Origin: Heterodera schachtii
Lineage: Eukaryota > Nematoda > Chromadorea > Rhabditida > Heteroderidae
Assembly (NCBI GenBank): GCA_023374025.1
Contig: SIJG01000080.1
Span: forward strand, 262,029-326,028
DNA length: 64,000 bases
Direction: 5' to 3'
The stretch's first letter is position 1; every line of letters starts with the position of its first letter. This document shows positions 36,171-49,675 of the stretch, in pieces. A model generated the notes under the pieces. That model was not told the DNA's origin and ran no database searches. It was given only the letters and a program-made list of their open reading frames with translations. The translations under genes and the position numbers were made by a program.

Positions 36171-39100
36171 ATAAACTTCCATATTTAACTGCACATTGCA
36201 TAAATTGATAGTAAAAAATTTTTTTGCATTTTTTCAGACTTTGCGAACTAATTGTAAAAACGAAAAAATAGGAAAATTGCTATAATACTAAATTAATATG
36301 AAACCCAAATTACTAAAGTAAAAACTAGTGGTTTTTAGTTAGGCATAATTGTAGGAAACCGTCGGAGAATTTGACTATATGTAAAAAATTCTCGATACAT
36401 AATAAAAATTTAATTTAATTTTGCTTGCAATAGCTGTCTAATGGTAATACTAAAGAGTTTTTAAAATTTAAAGTTAAATATTGGTTAAATAAATTCTACT
36501 GTTTTTAGTAGTCACTTTTGTCTCATATGTTTAAAAACCGGTTGCAATAAAAGCCAACATATTTAATAGCAAGTTTCATGTCATAAACTTCCATATTTAA
36601 CTGCACATTGCATAAATTGATAGTAAAAAAATTTTTTGCATTTTTTCAGACTTTGCGCACTAATTGTAAAAACGAAAAAATAGGAAAATTGCTATAATAC
36701 TAAATTAATATGAAACCCAAATTACTAAAGTAAAAACTAGTGGTTTTTAGTTAGGCATAATTGTAGGAAACCGTCGGAGAATTTGACTATATGTAAAAAA
36801 TTCTCGATACATAATAAAAATTTAATTTAATTTTGCTTGCAATAGGTGTCTAATGGTAATACTAAAGAGTTTTTAAAATTTAAAGTTAAATATTGGTTAA
36901 ATAAATTCTACTGTTTTTAGTACTCACTTTTGTCTCATATGTTTAAAAACCGGTTGCAATAAAAGCCAACATATTTAATAGCAAGTTTATGTCATAAACT
37001 TCCATATTTAACTGCACATTGCATAAATTGATAGTAAAAAAATTTTTTGCATTTTTTCAGACTTTGCGCACTAATTGTAAAAACGAAAAAATAGGAAAAT
37101 TGCTATAATACTAAATTAATATGAAACCCAAATTACTAAAGTAAAAACTAGTGGTTTTTAGTTAGGCATAATTGTAGGAAACCGTCGGAGAATTTGACTA
37201 TATGTAAAAAATTCTCGATACATAATAAAAATTTAATTTAATTTTGCTTGCAATAGCTGTCTAATGGTAATACTAAAGAGTTTTTAAAATTTAAAGTTAA
37301 ATATTGGTTAAATAAATTCTACTGTTTTTAGTAGTCAATTTTGTCTCATATGTTTAAAAACCGGTTGCAATAAAAGCCAACATATTTAATAGCAAGTTTA
37401 TGTCATAAACTTCCATATTTAACTGCACATTGCATAAATTGATAGTAAAAAAATTTTTTGCATTTTTTCAGACTTTGCCAACTAATTGTAAAAACGAAAA
37501 AATAGGAAAATTGCTATAATACTAAATTAATATGAAACCCAAATTACTAAAGTAAAAAGTAGTGGTTTTTAGTTAGGCATAATTGTAGGAACCCTCGGAG
37601 AATTTGACTATATGTAAAAAATTCTCGATACATAATAAAAATTTAATTTAATTTTGCTTGCAATAGCTGTCTAATGGTAATACTAAAGAGTTTTTAAAAT
37701 TTAAAGTTAAATATTGGTTAAATAAATTCTACTGTTTTTAGTAGTCAATTTTGTCTCATATGTTTAAAAACCGGTTGCAATAAAAGCCAACATATTTAAT
37801 AGCAAGTTTATGTCATAAACTTCCATATTTAACTACACATTGCATAAATTGATAGTAAAAAAATTTTTTGCATTTTTTCAGACTTTGCCAACTAATTGTA
37901 AAAACGAAAAAATAGGAAAATTGCTATAATACTAAATTAATATGAAACCCAAATTACTAAAGTAAAAACTAGTGGTTTTTAGTTAGGCATAATTGTAGGA
38001 AACCGTCGGAGAATTTGACTATATGTAACAAATTCTCGATACATAATAAAAATTTAATTTAATTTTGCTTGCAATAGGTGTCTAATGGTAATACTAAAGA
38101 GTTTTTAAAATTTAAAGTTAAATATTGGTTAAATAAATTCTACTGTTTTTAGTAGTCAATTTTGTCTCATATGTTTAAAAACCGGTTGCAATAAAAGCCA
38201 ACATATTTAATAGCAAGTTTATGTCATAAACTTCCATATTTAACTGCACATTGCATAAATTGAAGTAAAAAAATTTTTTGCATTTTTTCAGACTTTGCGA
38301 ACTAATTGTAAAAACGAAAAAATAGGAAAATTGCTATAATACTAAATTAATATGAAACCCAAATTACTAAAGTAAAAACTAGTGGTTTTAGTTAGGCATA
38401 ATTGTAGGAAACCGTCGGAGAATTTGACTATATGTAAAAAATTCTCGATACATAATAAAAATTTAATTTGATTTTGCTTGCAATAGCTGTCTAATGGTAA
38501 TACTAAAGAGTTTTTAAAATTTAAAGTTAAATATTGGTTAAATAAATTCTACTGTTTTTAGTAGTCAATTTTGTCTCATATGTTTAAAAACCGGTTGCAA
38601 TAAAAGCCAACATATTTAATAGCAAGTTTATGTCATAAACTTCCATATTTAACTACACATTGCATAAATTGATAGTAAAAAAATTTTTTGCATTTTTTCA
38701 GACTTTGCCAACTAATTGTAAAAACGAAAAAATAGGAAAATTGCTATAATACTAAATTAATATGAAACCCAAATTACTAAAGTAAAAACTAGTGGTTTTT
38801 AGTTAGGCATAATTGTAGGAAACCGTCGGAGAATTTGACTATATGTAACAAATTCTCGATACATAATAAAAATTTAATTTAATTTTGCTTGCAATAGGTG
38901 TCTAATGGTAATACTAAAGAGTTTTTAAAATTTAAAGTTAAATATTGGTTAAATAAATTCTACTGTTTTTAGTAGTCAATTTTGTCTCATATGTTTAAAA
39001 ACCGGTTGCAATAAAAGCCAACATATTTAATAGCAAGTTTATGTCATAAACTTCCATATTTAACTACACATTGCATAAATTGATAGTAAAAAAATTTTTT

Positions 39101-42100
39101 GCATTTTTTCAGACTTTGCGAACTAATTGTAAAAACGAAAAAATAGGAAAATTGCTATAATACTAAATTAATATGAAACCCAAATTACTAAAGTAAAAAC
39201 TAGTGGTTTTAGTTAGGCATAATTGTAGGAAACCGTCGGAGAATTTGACTATATGTAAAAAATTCTCGATACATAATAAAAATTTAATTTAATTTTGCTT
39301 GCAATAGGTGTCTAATGGTAATACTAAAGAGTTTTTAAAATTTAAAGTTAAATATTGGTTAAATAAATTCTACTGTTTTTAGTAGTCAATTTTGTCTCAT
39401 ATGTTTAAAAACCGGTTGCAATAAAAGCCAACATATTTAATAGCAAGTTTATGTCATAAACTTCCATATTTAACTGCACATTGCATAAATTGATAGTAAA
39501 AAAATTTTTTGCATTTTTTCAGACTTTGCGAACTAATTGTAAAAACGAAAAAATAGGAAAATTGCTATAATACTAAATTAATATGAAACCCAAATTACTA
39601 AAGTAAAAACTAGTGGTTTTTAGTTAGGCATAATTGTAGGAAACCGTCGGAGAATTTGACTATATGTAAAAAATTCTCGATACATAATAAAAATTTAATT
39701 TAATTTTGCTTGCAATAGCTGTCTAATGGTAATACTAAAGAGTTTTTAAAATTTAAAGTTAAATATTGGTTAAATAAATTCTACTGTTTTTAGTAGTCAA
39801 TTTTGTCTCATATGTTTAAAAACCGGTTGCAATAAAAGCCAACATATTTAATAGCAAGTTTATGTCATAAACTTCCATATTTAACTGCACATTGCATAAA
39901 TTGATAGTAAAAAAATTTTTTGCATTTTTTCAGACTTTGCGAACTAATTGTAAAAACGAAAAAATAGGAAAATTGCTATAATACTAAATTAATATGAAAC
40001 CCAAATTACTAAAGTAAAAACTAGTGGTTTTAGTTAGGCATAATTGTAGGAAACCGTCGGAGAATTTGACTATATGTAAAAAATTCTCGATACATAATAA
40101 AAATTTAATTTAATTTTGCTTGCAATAGCTGTCTAATGGTAATACTAAAGAGTTTTTAAAATTTAAAGTTAAATATTGGTTAAATAAATTCTACTGTTTT
40201 TAGTAGTCAATTTTGTCTCATATGTTTAAAAACCGGTTGCAATAAAAGCCAACATATTTAATAGCAAGTTTATGTCATAAACTTCCATATTTAACTGCAC
40301 ATTGCATAAATTGATAGTAAAAAAATTTTTTGCATTTTTTCAGACTTTGCGAACTAATTGTAAAAACGAAAAAATAGGAAAATTGCTATAATACTAAATT
40401 AATATGAAACCCAAATTACTAAAGTAAAAACTAGTGGTTTTTAGTTAGGCATAATTGTAGGAAACCGTCGGAGAATTTGACTATATGTAAAAAATTCTCG
40501 ATACATAATAAAAATTTAATTTAATTTTGCTTGCAATAGGTGTCTAATGGTAATACTAAAGAGTTTTTAAAATTTAAAGTTAAATATTGGTTAAATAAAT
40601 TCTACTGTTTTTAGTAGTCAATTTTGTCTCATATGTTTAAAAACCGGTTGCAATAAAAGCCAACATATTTAATAGCAAGTTTATGTCATAAACTTCCATA
40701 TTTAACTGCACATTGCATAAATTGATAGTAAAAAAATTTTTTGCATTTTTTCAGACTTTGCGAACTAATTGTAAAAACGAAAAAATAGGAAAATTGCTAT
40801 AATACTAAATTAATATGAAACCCAAATTACTAAAGTAAAAACTAGTGGTTTTAGTTAGGCATAATTGTAGGAAACCGTCGGAGAATTTGACTATATGTAA
40901 AAAATTCTCGATACATAATAAAAATTTAATTTAATTTTGCTTGCAATAGCTGTCTAATGGTAATACTAAAGAGTTTTTAAAATTTAAAGTTAAATATTGG
41001 TTAAATAAATTCTACTGTTTTTAGTAGTCAATTTTGTCTCATATGTTTAAAAACCGGTTGCAATAAAAGCCAACATATTTAATAGCAAGTTTATGTCATA
41101 AACTTCCATATTTAACTGCACATTGCATAAATTGATAGTAAAAAAATTTTTTGCATTTTTTCAGACTTTGCGAACTAATTGTAAAAACGAAAAAATAGGA
41201 AAATTGCTATAATACTAAATTAATATGAAACCCAAATTACTAAAGTAAAAACTAGTGGTTTTTAGTTAGGCATAATTGTAGGAAACCGTCGGAGAATTTG
41301 ACTATATGTAAAAAATTCTCGATACATAATAAAAATTTAATTTAATTTTGCTTGCAATAGCTGTCTAATGGTAATACTAAAGAGTTTTTAAAATTTAAAG
41401 TTAAATATTGGTTAAATAAATTCTACTGTTTTTAGTAGTCAATTTTGTCTCATATGTTTAAAAACCGGTTGCAATAAAAGCCAACATATTTAATAGCAAG
41501 TTTATGTCATAAACTTCCATATTTAACTGCACATTGCATAAATTGATAGTAAAAAAATTTTTTGCATTTTTTCAGACTTTGCGAACTAATTGTAAAAACG
41601 AAAAAATAGGAAAATTGCTATAATACTAAATTAATATGAAACCCAAATTACTAAAGTAAAAACTAGTGGTTTTTAGTTAGGCATAATTGTAGGAAACCGT
41701 CGGAGAATTTGACTATATGTAAAAAATTCTCGATACATAATAAAAATTTAATTTAATTTTGCTTGCAATAGCTGTCTAATGGTAATACTAAAGAGTTTTT
41801 AAAATTTAAAGTTAAATATTGGTTAAATAAATTCTACTGTTTTTAGTAGTCAATTTTGTCTCATATGTTTAAAAACCGGTTGCAATAAAAGCCAACATAT
41901 TTAATAGCAAGTTTATGTCATAAACTTCCATATTTAACTGCACATTGCATAAATTGATAGTAAAAAAATTTTTTGCATTTTTTCAGACTTTGCGAACTAA
42001 TTGTAAAAACGAAAAAATAGGAAAATTGCTATAATACTAAATTAATATGAAACCCAAATTACTAAAGTAAAAACTAGTGGTTTTTAGTTAGGCATAATTG

Positions 42101-45100
42101 TAGGAAACCGTCGGAGAATTTGACTATATGTAAAAAATTCTCGATACATAATAAAAATTTAATTTAATTTTGCTTGCAATAGCTGTCTAATGGTAATACT
42201 AAAGAGTTTTTAAAATTTAAAGTTAAATATTGGTTAAATAAATTCTACTGTTTTTAGTAGTCAATTTTGTCTCATATGTTTAAAAACCGGTTGCAATAAA
42301 AGCCAACATATTTAATAGCAAGTTTATGTCATAAACTTCCATATTTAACTGCACATTGCATAAATTGATAGTAAAAAAATTTTTTGCATTTTTTCAGACT
42401 TTGCGAACTAATTGTAAAAACGAAAAAATAGGAAAATTGCTATAATACTAAATTAATATGAAACCCAAATTACTAAAGTAAAAACTAGTGGTTTTTAGTT
42501 AGGCATAATTGTAGGAAACCGTCGGAGAATTTGACTATATGTAAAAAATTCTCGATACATAATAAAAATTTAATTTAATTTTGCTTGCAATAGCTGTCTA
42601 ATGGTAATACTAAAGAGTTTTTAAAATTTAAAGTTAAATATTGGTTAAATAAATTCTACTGTTTTTAGTAGTCAATTTTGTCTCATATGTTTAAAAACCG
42701 GTTGCAATAAAAGCCAACATATTTAATAGCAAGTTTATGTCATAAACTTCCATATTTAACTGCACATTGCATAAATTGATAGTAAAAAATTTTTTTGCAT
42801 TTTTTCAGACTTTGCGAACTAATTGTAAAAACGAAAAAATAGGAAAATTGCTATAATACTAAATTAATATGAAACCCAAATTACTAAAGTAAAAACTAGT
42901 GGTTTTTAGTTAGGCATAATTGTAGGAAACCGTCGGAGAATTTGACTATATGTAAAAAATTCTCGATACATAATAAAAATTTAATTTAATTTTGCTTGCA
43001 ATAGCTGTCTAATGGTAATACTAAAGAGTTTTTAAAATTTAAAGTTAAATATTGGTTAAATAAATTCTACTGTTTTTAGTAGTCAATTTTGTCTCATATG
43101 TTTAAAAACCGGTTGCAATAAAAGCCAACATATTTAATAGCAAGTTTATGTCATAAACTTCCATATTTAACTGCACATTGCATAAATTGATAGTAAAAAA
43201 ATTTTTTGCATTTTTTCAGACTTTGCGAACTAATTGTAAAAACGAAAAAATAGGAAAATTGCTATAATACTAAATTAATATGAAACCCAAATTACTAAAG
43301 TAAAAACTAGTGGTTTTTAGTTAGGCATAATTGTAGGAAACCGTCGGAGAATTTGACTATATGTAAAAAATTCTCGATACATAATAAAAATTTAATTTAA
43401 TTTTGCTTGCAATAGCTGTCTAATGGTAATACTAAAGAGTTTTTAAAATTTAAAGTTAAATATTGGTTAAATAAATTCTACTGTTTTTAGTAGTCAATTT
43501 TGTCTCATATGTTTAAAAACCGGTTGCAATAAAAGCCAACATATTTAATAGCAAGTTTATGTCATAAACTTCCATATTTAACTGCACATTGCATAAATTG
43601 ATAGTAAAAAAATTTTTTGCATTTTTTCAGACTTTGCGAACTAATTGTAAAAACGAAAAAATAGGAAAATTGCTATAATACTAAATTAATATGAAACCCA
43701 AATTACTAAAGTAAAAACTAGTGGTTTTTAGTTAGGCATAATTGTAGGAAACCGTCGGAGAATTTGACTATATGTAAAAAATTCTCGATACATAATAAAA
43801 ATTTAATTTAATTTTGCTTGCAATAGCTGTCTAATGGTAATACTAAAGAGTTTTTAAAATTTAAAGTTAAATATTGGTTAAATAAATTCTACTGTTTTTA
43901 GTAGTCAATTTTGTCTCATATGTTTAAAAACCGGTTGCAATAAAAGCCAACATATTTAATAGCAAGTTTATGTCATAAACTTCCATATTTAACTGCACAT
44001 TGCATAAATTGATAGTAAAAAAATTTTTTGCATTTTTTCAGACTTTGCCAACTAATTGTAAAAACGAAAAAATAGGAAAATTGCTATAATACTAAATTAA
44101 TATGAAACCCAAATTACTAAAGTAAAAACTAGTGGTTTTTAGTTAGGCATAATTGTAGGAAACCGTCGGAGAATTTGACTATATGTAAAAAATTCTCGAT
44201 ACATAATAAAAATTTAATTTAATTTTGCTTGCAATAGCTGTCTAATGGTAATACTAAAGAGTTTTTAAAATTTAAAGTTAAATATTGGTTAAATAAATTC
44301 TACTGTTTTTAGTAGTCAATTTTGTCTCATATGTTTAAAAACCGGTTGCAATAAAAGCCAACATATTTAATAGCAAGTTTATGTCATAAACTTCCATATT
44401 TAACTGCACATTGCATAAATTGATAGTAAAAAAATTTTTTGCATTTTTTCAGACTTTGCGAACTAATTGTAAAAACGAAAAAATAGGAAAATTGCTATAA
44501 TACTAAATTAATATGAAACCCAAATTACTAAAGTAAAAACTAGTGGTTTTTAGTTAGGCATAATTGTAGGAAACCGTCGGAGAATTTGACTATATGTAAA
44601 AAATTCTCGATACATAATAAAAATTTAATTTAATTTTGCTTGCAATAGCTGTCTAATGGTAATACTAAAGAGTTTTTAAAATTTAAAGTTAAATATTGGT
44701 TAAATAAATTCTACTGTTTTTAGTAGTCAATTTTGTCTCATATGTTTAAAAACCGGTTGCAATAAAAGCCAACATATTTAATAGCAAGTTTATGTCATAA
44801 ACTTCCATATTTAACTGCACATTGCATAAATTGATAGTAAAAAAATTTTTTGCATTTTTTCAGACTTTGCGAACTAATTGTAAAAACGAAAAAATAGGAA
44901 AATTGCTATAATACTAAATTAATATGAAACCCAAATTACTAAAGTAAAAACTAGTGGTTTTTAGTTAGGCATAATTGTAGGAAACCGTCGGAGAATTTGA
45001 CTATATGTAAAAAATTCTCGATACATAATAAAAATTTAATTTAATTTTGCTTGCAATAGCTGTCTAATGGTAATACTAAAGAGTTTTTAAAATTTAAAGT

Positions 45101-47722
45101 TAAATATTGGTTAAATAAATTCTACTGTTTTTAGTAGTCAATTTTGTCTCATATGTTTAAAAACCGGTTGCAATAAAAGCCAACATATTTAATAGCAAGT
45201 TTATGTCATAAACTTCCATATTTAACTGCACATTGCATAAATTGATAGTAAAAAATTTTTTTGCATTTTTTCAGACTTTGCGAACTAATTGTAAAAACGA
45301 AAAAATAGGAAAATTGCTATAATACTAAATTAATATGAAACCCAAATTACTAAAGTAAAAACTAGTGGTTTTTAGTTAGGCATAATTGTAGGAAACCGTC
45401 GGAGAATTTGACTATATGTAAAAAATTCTCGATACATAATAAAAATTTAATTTAATTTTGCTTGCAATAGCTGTCTAATGGTAATACTAAAGAGTTTTTA
45501 AAATTTAAAGTTAAATATTGGTTAAATAAATTCTACTGTTTTTAGTAGTCAATTTTGTCTCATATGTTTAAAAACCGGTTGCAATAAAAGCCAACATATT
45601 TAATAGCAAGTTTATGTCATAAACTTCCATATTTAACTGCACATTGCATAAATTGATAGTAAAAAAATTTTTTGCATTTTTTCAGACTTTGCGAACTAAT
45701 TGTAAAAACGAAAAAATAGGAAAATTGCTATAATACTAAATTAATATGAAACCCAAATTACTAAAGTAAAAACTAGTGGTTTTTAGTTAGGCATAATTGT
45801 AGGAAACCGTCGGAGAATTTGACTATATGTAAAAAATTCTCGATACATAATAAAAATTTAATTTAATTTTGCTTGCAATAGCTGTCTAATGGTAATACTA
45901 AAGAGTTTTTAAAATTTAAAGTTAAATATTGGTTAAATAAATTCTACTGTTTTTAGTAGTCAATTTTGTCTCATATGTTTAAAAACAGGTTGCAATAAAA
46001 GCCAACATATTTAATAGCAAGTTTATGTCATAAACTTCCATATTTAACTGCACATTGCATAAATTGATAGTAAAAAATTTTTTTGCATTTTTTCAGACTT
46101 TGCGAACTAATTGTAAAAACGAAAAAATAGGAAAATTGCTATAATACTAAATTAATATGAAACCCAAATTACTAAAGTAAAAACTAGTGGTTTTTAGTTA
46201 GGCATAATTGTAGGAAACCGTCGGAGAATTTGACTATATGTAAAAAATTCTCGATACATAATAAAAATTTAATTTAATTTTGCTTGCAATAGCTGTCTAA
46301 TGGTAATACTAAAGAGTTTTTAAAATTTAAAGTTAAATATTGGTTAAATAAATTCTACTGTTTTTAGTAGTCAATTTTGTCTCATATGTTTAAAAACAGG
46401 TTGCAATAAAAGCCAACATATTTAATAGCAAGTTTATGTCATAAACTTCCATATTTAACTGCACATTGCATAAATTGATAGTAAAAAAATTTTTTGCATT
46501 TTTTCAGACTTTGCCAACTAATTGTAAAAACGAAAAAATAGGAAAATTGCTATAATACTAAATTAATATGAAACCCAAATTACTAAAGTAAAAACTAGTG
46601 GTTTTTAGTTAGGCATAATTGTAGGAAACCGTCGGAGAATTTGACTATATGTAAAAAATTCTCGATACATAATAAAAATTTAATTTAATTTTGCTTGCAA
46701 TAGCTGTCTAATGGTAATACTAAAGACTTTTTAAAATTTAAAGTTAAATATTGGTTAAATAAATTCTACTGTTTTTAGTAGTCAATTTTGTCTCATATGT
46801 TTAAAAACCGGTTGCAATAAAAGCCAACATATTTAATAGCAAGTTTATGTCATAAACTTTCATATTTAACTGCACATTGCATAAAGTGGTAGTAAAAATT
46901 TTTTTGCATTTTTTCAGACTTTGCGAACTAATTGTAAAAACGAAAAAATAGGAAAATTGCTATAATACTAAATTAATATGAAACCCAAATTACTAAAGTA
47001 AAAACTAGTGGTTTTTAGTTAGGCATAATTGTAGGAAATCGTCGGAAAATTTGACTATATGTAAAAAATTCTCGATACATAATAAAAATTTAATTTAATT
47101 TTGCTTGCAATAGCTGTCTAATGGTAATACTAAAGAGTTTTTAAAATTTAAAGTTAAATATTGGTTAAATAAATTCTACTGTTTTTAGTAGTCAATTTTG
47201 TCTCATATGTTTAAAAACCGGTTGCAATAAAAGCCAACATATTTAATAGCAAGTTTATGTCATAAACTTCCATATTTAACTGCACATTGCATAAATTGAT
47301 AGTAAAAAAATTTTTTGCATTTTTTCAGACTTTGCCAACTAATTGTAAAAACGAAAAAATAGGAAAATTGCTATAATACTAAATTAATATGAAACCCAAA
47401 TTACTAAACTAAAAACTAGTGGTTTTAAGTTAGGCATAATTGTAGGAAACCGTCGGAGAATTTGACTATATGTAAAAAATTCTCGATACATAATAAAAAT
47501 TTAATTTAATTTTGCTTGCAATAGCTGTCTAATGGTAATACTAAAAAGTTTTTAAAATTTAAAGTTAAATATTGGTTAAATAAATTCTACTGTTTTTAGT
47601 AGTCAATTTTGTCTCATATGTTTAAAAACAGGTTGCAATAAAAGCCAACATATTTAATAGCAAGTTTCATGTCATAAACTTTCATATTTAACTGCACATT
47701 GCATAAAGTGGTAGTAAAAAAA
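36171..47722. repeat. Satellite array, ~28 copies of a 411-bp unit
   Basis: Head-to-tail copies start at 36176, 36588, 36999, 37410, 37820, 38231 and so on, a period of 410-412 bp. They continue to about 47679, where a partial copy ends the array. Every unit carries the words CTTCCATATTTAACTGCACA, GTAGGAAACCGTCGGAGAAT and AAAAACCGGTTGCAA. Copies differ by single bases and 1-bp T-run changes; the centre (about 41-46 kb) is the most homogeneous and the right edge the most divergent. No open frame, and no unique spacers, so it is not a CRISPR. A centromeric or heterochromatic satellite is possible, but the sequence does not prove it. Confidence 0.97.
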
Positions 47723-47884
47723 AATTTGGAGCACAACCCACTGGACCACGCATATGATTTAGTCAATTAATCAAAAAGTTACCAAAATATATTAATTTTA
47801 GGTTTGCAAAAACCCAATCATTAGGAATGTAAAAAAGTCTTGTTCTCGAGTCTCGAAAACCGAACCGAGACTGAAAAGGCTCCC

Positions 47885-48568
47885 GGACTTTTCGACAGTG
47901 GACTTTTCGACAGAGGACTTTTCGACAGAAGGACTTTTCGACAGCAAAGGACATTTCGACAGTAAAGGACTTTTCGACAGAAACACAAAAAATAATGGAC
48001 TTTTCGACAGTAAACATAAAAACAAATAATTTTTATTAAAATAAATTATATTGCTTGTCAGTTTTACTAAATTTCTTTTAAATTAACATACTATAATATC
48101 TATTGCAAAATCATTATTACTAGGGCTAATATTTTTAGGTTTTAACCTAATTTTTTTTTCCTGAGCTCTCAGTGACCTGACACGTAAAATGTTTTTTGGT
48201 TGTTGTTAAGCAATTTTTCGATTTCTTAAGACCTATTTTCTAGATATTTATTTTTTAGATGCACTCCCTAAAAGTATACATCTTAAGAAATGAAAAATTT
48301 TTAAAAAATCATCTCTATTTATTTGTTTACATTCTTGAAAAGAATTTTTGAATTTAAAAATTATGTATCTCAATAATTATTTGACTTAATTTGTTGCTTT
48401 TGGATAAAATTTTAAGATTTTACACCCCTAAATTTGAAACTTAATTACATTTTACTGTCGAAAAGTCCCCTCCATAAATTTAAAATATTTCTGTCGAAAA
48501 GTCCTTTGCTGTCGAAAAGTCCTTCTGTCGAAAAGTCCTCTGTCGAAAAGTCCACTGTCGAAAAGTCC
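47885..48568. mobile_element. Foldback element with inverted GGACTTTTCGACAG arrays
   Basis: The left arm (47885-48010) holds about seven direct copies of GGACTTTTCGACAG with variable 0-20 bp spacers, one of them GGACATTTCGACAG. The right arm (48455-48568) holds six copies of the inverse, CTGTCGAAAAGTCC. The order of spacers is mirrored, so the arms pair. The middle (~440 bp) is AT-rich and non-coding. Open frames over the left arm come only from the repeat. Confidence 0.8.
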
Positions 48569-49064
48569 GGCGCCCACTGAAAACCCGAGATCAAGACAGT
48601 CAGCATCTCATCTCACTAACAGATTAATTGAAGTAAGCATTGAATTTCATAAAGAACTTTAAAATTAGAAGATTAATTCATATAAATTCAAGCTTTATTT
48701 TTAATTTTAAAAGTATTTTTTATTAGAATTTTTTTCTAATTTTTTTTTTTTGCATAATAAGTTTATTAATATTGTTAATTATTTTTAAATTTAAAAAAAT
48801 TAACATCTTAACCTGAGCTATTGTAAAACTATTATTAGATTTTTGCTTTGAGTTTGATTTTGTTCTTGTTTTTCTGATTTGTTCCAGTTTTCCGCCGGTC
48901 TTATTAACTTAATGAATTTTTAATTTTTATTTTAATTTATTTAAAAAATTTATTCTGATTATTATTTTTATTGCTTTATTCAAATAATTATTATTTTTTT
49001 CATGAATTGACTCTCCATTTTCAATTATTGCTTGCATTCTTTAACTATTAATGTTAATCGCTGA
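48569..49064. other. AT-rich spacer between two word arrays
   Basis: No gene recognised. T-rich, with no clear repeats. Confidence 0.4.
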
Positions 49065-49205
49065 CCCACAAAATGTCCAAGCCACGAAATGTCCAAGCCA
49101 CGAAATGTCCAAGCCACGAAATGTCCAAGCCACGAAATGTCCAAGCCACGAATTGTCCAAGCCACGAAATGTCCAAAAGAGTAAAAACCCACGAATTGTC
49201 CAAAA
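49065..49205. repeat. Minisatellite, ~15-bp unit CCACGAAATGTCCAAG
   Basis: About six direct copies of a unit reading CCACGAAATGTCCAAG, one with AATTGTCC, followed by two degenerate copies (CACGAATTGTCCAAAAG). The inverse of the unit contains GGACATTTCG, the same core as the GGAC(T/A)TTTCG word in the foldback element 0.5 kb upstream. Confidence 0.85.
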
Positions 49206-49396
49206 GTCTAAAAAGCTCATAAAAAGCCGGAAAACGGGTCTATTTTATGGTTTTCGGGGTCGCTGAATACGAATACGACATTTATATAGCCCCTTGCCTA
49301 ACCCTAGACCCACCCGAATAAGAAAATCTCAAAATTTGATTAAAATATGTACTTTTTTTGTCTTCAGATTTTGCTATTCATTAATTGAACAAATGA

Positions 49397-49622
49397 TTCG
49401 TAATAAACTTGAATGTCTACAAAAATCGGAAGAAGCTTTATTTGTCAGACACTTCAAACCCAACTGAGGAGGCCGTGAATTTTGGAGTGGAGATAGACGA
49501 ACCGCATGACGTGATAACTTCCTACAATGTTGAACAACAGACTTTGAACGAGGCTGAACTTTCAACAGTGACCTTTGAGCGCGGAAAAACCAATTATGGG
49601 GGAGATTGTCTATGGTTGAACG
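49397..49622 (+). CDS. Possible host exon, unidentified
   Basis: About 75 codons of protein-like sequence (for example FGVEIDEPHDVITSYNVEQQ) in a GC-richer patch, ending exactly at a good nematode-type splice donor (G|GTAAGT at 49622/49623). A TTTTTGTCTTCAG acceptor-like site lies near 49366, but a stop intervenes before the open frame, so the true 5' boundary is unclear. It contains no ATG. I do not recognise the family. It could be a surviving internal exon or a decayed fragment. Confidence 0.3.
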
Positions 49623-49675
49623 GTAAGTTTGAAGTGCCGCAAAAATTTTATTTTCAAACTCAGACTCCCACATAA

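Noticed and set aside
36171..47722. Regular repeats as a CRISPR array
   Set aside because: The whole 411-bp unit repeats with no unique spacers, so it is a satellite.
47763..48025. VEKS/CRKV repeat frames
   Set aside because: They are translations of the GGACTTTTCGACAG array of a foldback element.
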